Shown in pieces: positions 5,050-6,208 of a stretch of 6,208 bases of DNA (position 1 is its first letter; each line of letters begins with the position of its first letter). The position numbers were made by a program, and so were the translations under genes. The notes beneath the pieces were generated by a model that searched no databases, was not told the origin of the DNA, and saw nothing but the letters and a program-made list of their open reading frames with translations. The stretch covers positions 1-6,208 of the forward strand of contig JBHIEE010000143.1 of assembly GCA_046760445.1 (NCBI GenBank), given 5' to 3'. Source of the DNA: JBHIEE01 sp046760445. GTDB lineage: Bacteria > Acidobacteriota > Aminicenantia > JdFR-78.

Positions 5050-5601
5050 GTGTCAGAAAAAATTTTTTTGAGGAGATTAAAAGAGGGAGATGAAGAAGCT
5101 TTTGAGGAGTTAATTGATAAATTTCAGGGAAAAATTTTCTCATTAATAAATTTAATGGTCAGTCAGTCAAGTATCACCGAAGATTTAGCTCAAGAGGTTT
5201 TTCTTAGAATTTTTAAAGGAATTCCTTATTTTAGAGAGGAATCGAAGTTGTCTACATGGATTTATCGGATCACTTATAATGTGTGTTTAGCTGAGATTGA
5301 AAAACACAGGAAATCTCTTTTTATTATTCAAAATGAAAGACTTGAAAAATCACCGGATAATTTAAATATTTCTTTAGATAAGCAGATTGAAAAAATTGAT
5401 TTTGAAAATAAGATAAGAAAAATTTTGGATTTATTGCCAGTTAATTATAAAATAGTGCTTATTCTTTTTTACTGGCAAGAGTTATCCTATCAAGAAATAG
5501 CAGAGACAATGAAGATTCCTATGGGTACAGTAAAAACTTATCTTTATCGAGCTAAGAATTTATTAAAACAAAAAATTTTAGAGGAAAAAAATGAATTGTA
5601 A
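5050..5601 (+). CDS. ECF-type RNA polymerase sigma-70 family factor
   Basis: A 183-residue sigma factor of the RpoE-like ECF group, with only regions 2 and 4. Region 2 spans about 13-90, with DLAQEVFLRIFKGI (45-58, core binding) and the STWIYRITYNVCL stretch (68-80, -10 recognition). Region 4 spans about 122-175, with LPVNYKIVLILFYW and the helix-turn-helix LSYQEIAETMKIPMGTVKTYLYRAKNL (145-171). The start is GTG at 5050: an in-frame stop at 5032-5034 leaves no earlier choice, and the protein then begins like its family. The ribosome-binding site is weak (AGAAGAG). The last 11 bases overlap the anti-sigma gene, typical of translational coupling and a fixed sigma to anti-sigma ratio. An ECF-like promoter just upstream suggests autoregulation. 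The signal it answers to is not evident. Confidence 0.95.
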   Translation: MSEKIFLRRLKEGDEEAFEELIDKFQGKIFSLINLMVSQSSITEDLAQEVFLRIFKGIPYFREESKLSTWIYRITYNVCLAEIEKHRKSLFIIQNERLEKSPDNLNISLDKQIEKIDFENKIRKILDLLPVNYKIVLILFYWQELSYQEIAETMKIPMGTVKTYLYRAKNLLKQKILEEKNEL

Positions 5602-6100
5602 AGAAATTCCACAATTTTTAGATGATTATCTTTTAAATAAAATTGAGTTTGGAAAAAGAAATTTATTTGAAGAACATATAAAAGAGTGCCCAGAATGTAA
5701 AAAAGAAGTAGAAATTGAGTATAAAATCAAAAATGCTTTTAAAAATATTGCAAAATGTGAAGTGTCTGAAAATTTTAAACAAAAGGTTTTGTCTCAAATT
5801 CCCGGAAATTTGGTAAGCTCTTTCCAAAAACAAAAACTCTCTATTTTTAAAGGATTATTCTCATTGTTAGAAAGAGATACACTTTTCTGGATAATTTTTG
5901 GGTTTCTTATTCCTTTTATTATGGTGTCTATTTCTTTAGCTATTTTTAAATTATCTGAACAGATAGAGAAAGCTCTTTCTCAAATAGAGATCTCAATGCC
6001 TATTTTAAGTCCTGAACAGATATTAATAATTAATCTTATAATGGCTTGCTCAGCTTTATCTTATGGATTTTGGCACGCTTATAGGTTTATCAAGAGTTAA
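5591..6100 (+). CDS. Zinc-binding (ZAS / zf-HC2) transmembrane anti-sigma factor
   Basis: A 169-residue partner of the upstream sigma factor. The N-terminal zinc anti-sigma domain has C3, H29, C33 and C36 (C-x25-HxxxCxxC), which normally clamps the sigma factor at the cytoplasmic face of the membrane. A charged linker (about 40-90) leads to hydrophobic segments at about 98-119 and 141-163. The short stretch between them (ERDTLFW precedes the first, SEQIEKALSQIEISMPILS separates them) would be the only external part, so a large sensor domain is absent. The signal may therefore come through a partner such as the small membrane protein encoded divergently, or through the zinc site. The start ATG overlaps the sigma gene by 11 bp and is preceded by AGAGG (5580-5584) with a 6-base gap. 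The CxxC-containing zinc site could respond to thiol stress as in RsrA, but nothing here shows it. Confidence 0.9.
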   Translation: MNCKEIPQFLDDYLLNKIEFGKRNLFEEHIKECPECKKEVEIEYKIKNAFKNIAKCEVSENFKQKVLSQIPGNLVSSFQKQKLSIFKGLFSLLERDTLFWIIFGFLIPFIMVSISLAIFKLSEQIEKALSQIEISMPILSPEQILIINLIMACSALSYGFWHAYRFIKS

Positions 6101-6104
6101 ATTA

Positions 6105-6147
6105 AGCTTTCCTGCCTACCGACAGGCAAGCTATTTCTTCTTTTTTT
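6105..6147 (+). terminator. Hairpin plus T-rich tract after the anti-sigma gene
   Basis: A perfect stem TGCCT / AGGCA (6113-6117 with 6124-6128) encloses a six-base loop. AGCT / AGCT (6105-6108 with 6129-6132) can extend it past a four-base bulge. A T-rich stretch ending in seven T (6141-6147) follows. The position, 4 bases after the stop, fits a rho-independent terminator. The distance from stem to T-run is longer than ideal. Confidence 0.5.
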
Positions 6148-6208
6148 GGCTGAGCTTTTTTATAATTTGGGGGAATTATCGTGATATTGCAACTTTTCTA
6201 TAGGTGAC
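6148..6208. other. Unassigned end of window
   Basis: There is a weak AT inverted repeat, ATAATT (6162-6167) facing AATTAT (6174-6179), around a run of five G. No start codon with a ribosome-binding site, no ECF-like promoter and no heptamer array is visible. Confidence 0.4.

Noticed and set aside
4949..5143. Minus-strand open frame of 64 codons overlapping the sigma gene start and its promoter region
   Set aside because: No ribosome-binding site, low-complexity product, and it lies over a well-supported sigma gene on the other strand.
6195..6208. CTATAGGTGAC resembling words of the phage SP6 promoter
   Set aside because: The words are in the wrong order and there is no other phage signal; taken as chance.

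Overview
The window is AT-rich bacterial DNA with seven complete protein genes and compact spacing. A full-length HypF implies a [NiFe]-hydrogenase maker, so an anaerobe or facultative anaerobe. QueH implies queuosine synthesis. An ECF sigma factor with a zinc-binding membrane anti-sigma factor implies a bacterium with envelope or stress signalling. The low GC content and the repeat-rich spacers suggest an uncultivated candidate-phylum lineage. That placement is inference with low confidence; nothing here fixes the taxon.

Layout: 1-247 is a gene-free leader holding a degenerate 7-bp-periodic repeat array (about 5-169), then a promoter (208-235) for a plus-strand zinc-ribbon membrane protein (248-973). 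Convergent to it is a minus-strand series, read right to left: a small three-helix membrane protein (4903-4562), queH (4428-3889), hypF (3873-1603) and a YhfA-like OsmC protein (1404-994). Divergent from the first of these, on the plus strand, are an ECF sigma factor (5050-5601) and its overlapping anti-sigma factor (5591-6100). A terminator-like hairpin follows, and the last 60 bases hold nothing I can name.

Two signals stand out. First, the spacer between the small membrane protein and the sigma gene carries two back-to-back, nearly identical promoter-like elements (TTGAAACA, 18 bases, TCWAAA) with the same spacing. They resemble an ECF promoter and point to an autoregulated three-gene membrane-stress module. 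Second, the spacers around queH, hypF, osmC and the zinc-ribbon gene are built from tandem degenerate 7-bp words. The words differ from place to place, but the period is the same. In two places the array turns back on itself to make a foldback, one of them centred on a perfect 20-bp palindrome. The repeats supply the stop codons of hypF and queH and the A of the hypF ATG.

Functional links: the sigma, anti-sigma and small membrane protein probably form one regulatory unit. queH and hypF are probably co-transcribed (15-bp gap), although their pathways are unrelated. osmC follows after a 198-bp repeat-filled spacer and has its own strong ribosome-binding site. No other hydrogenase or queuosine genes are present in the window.
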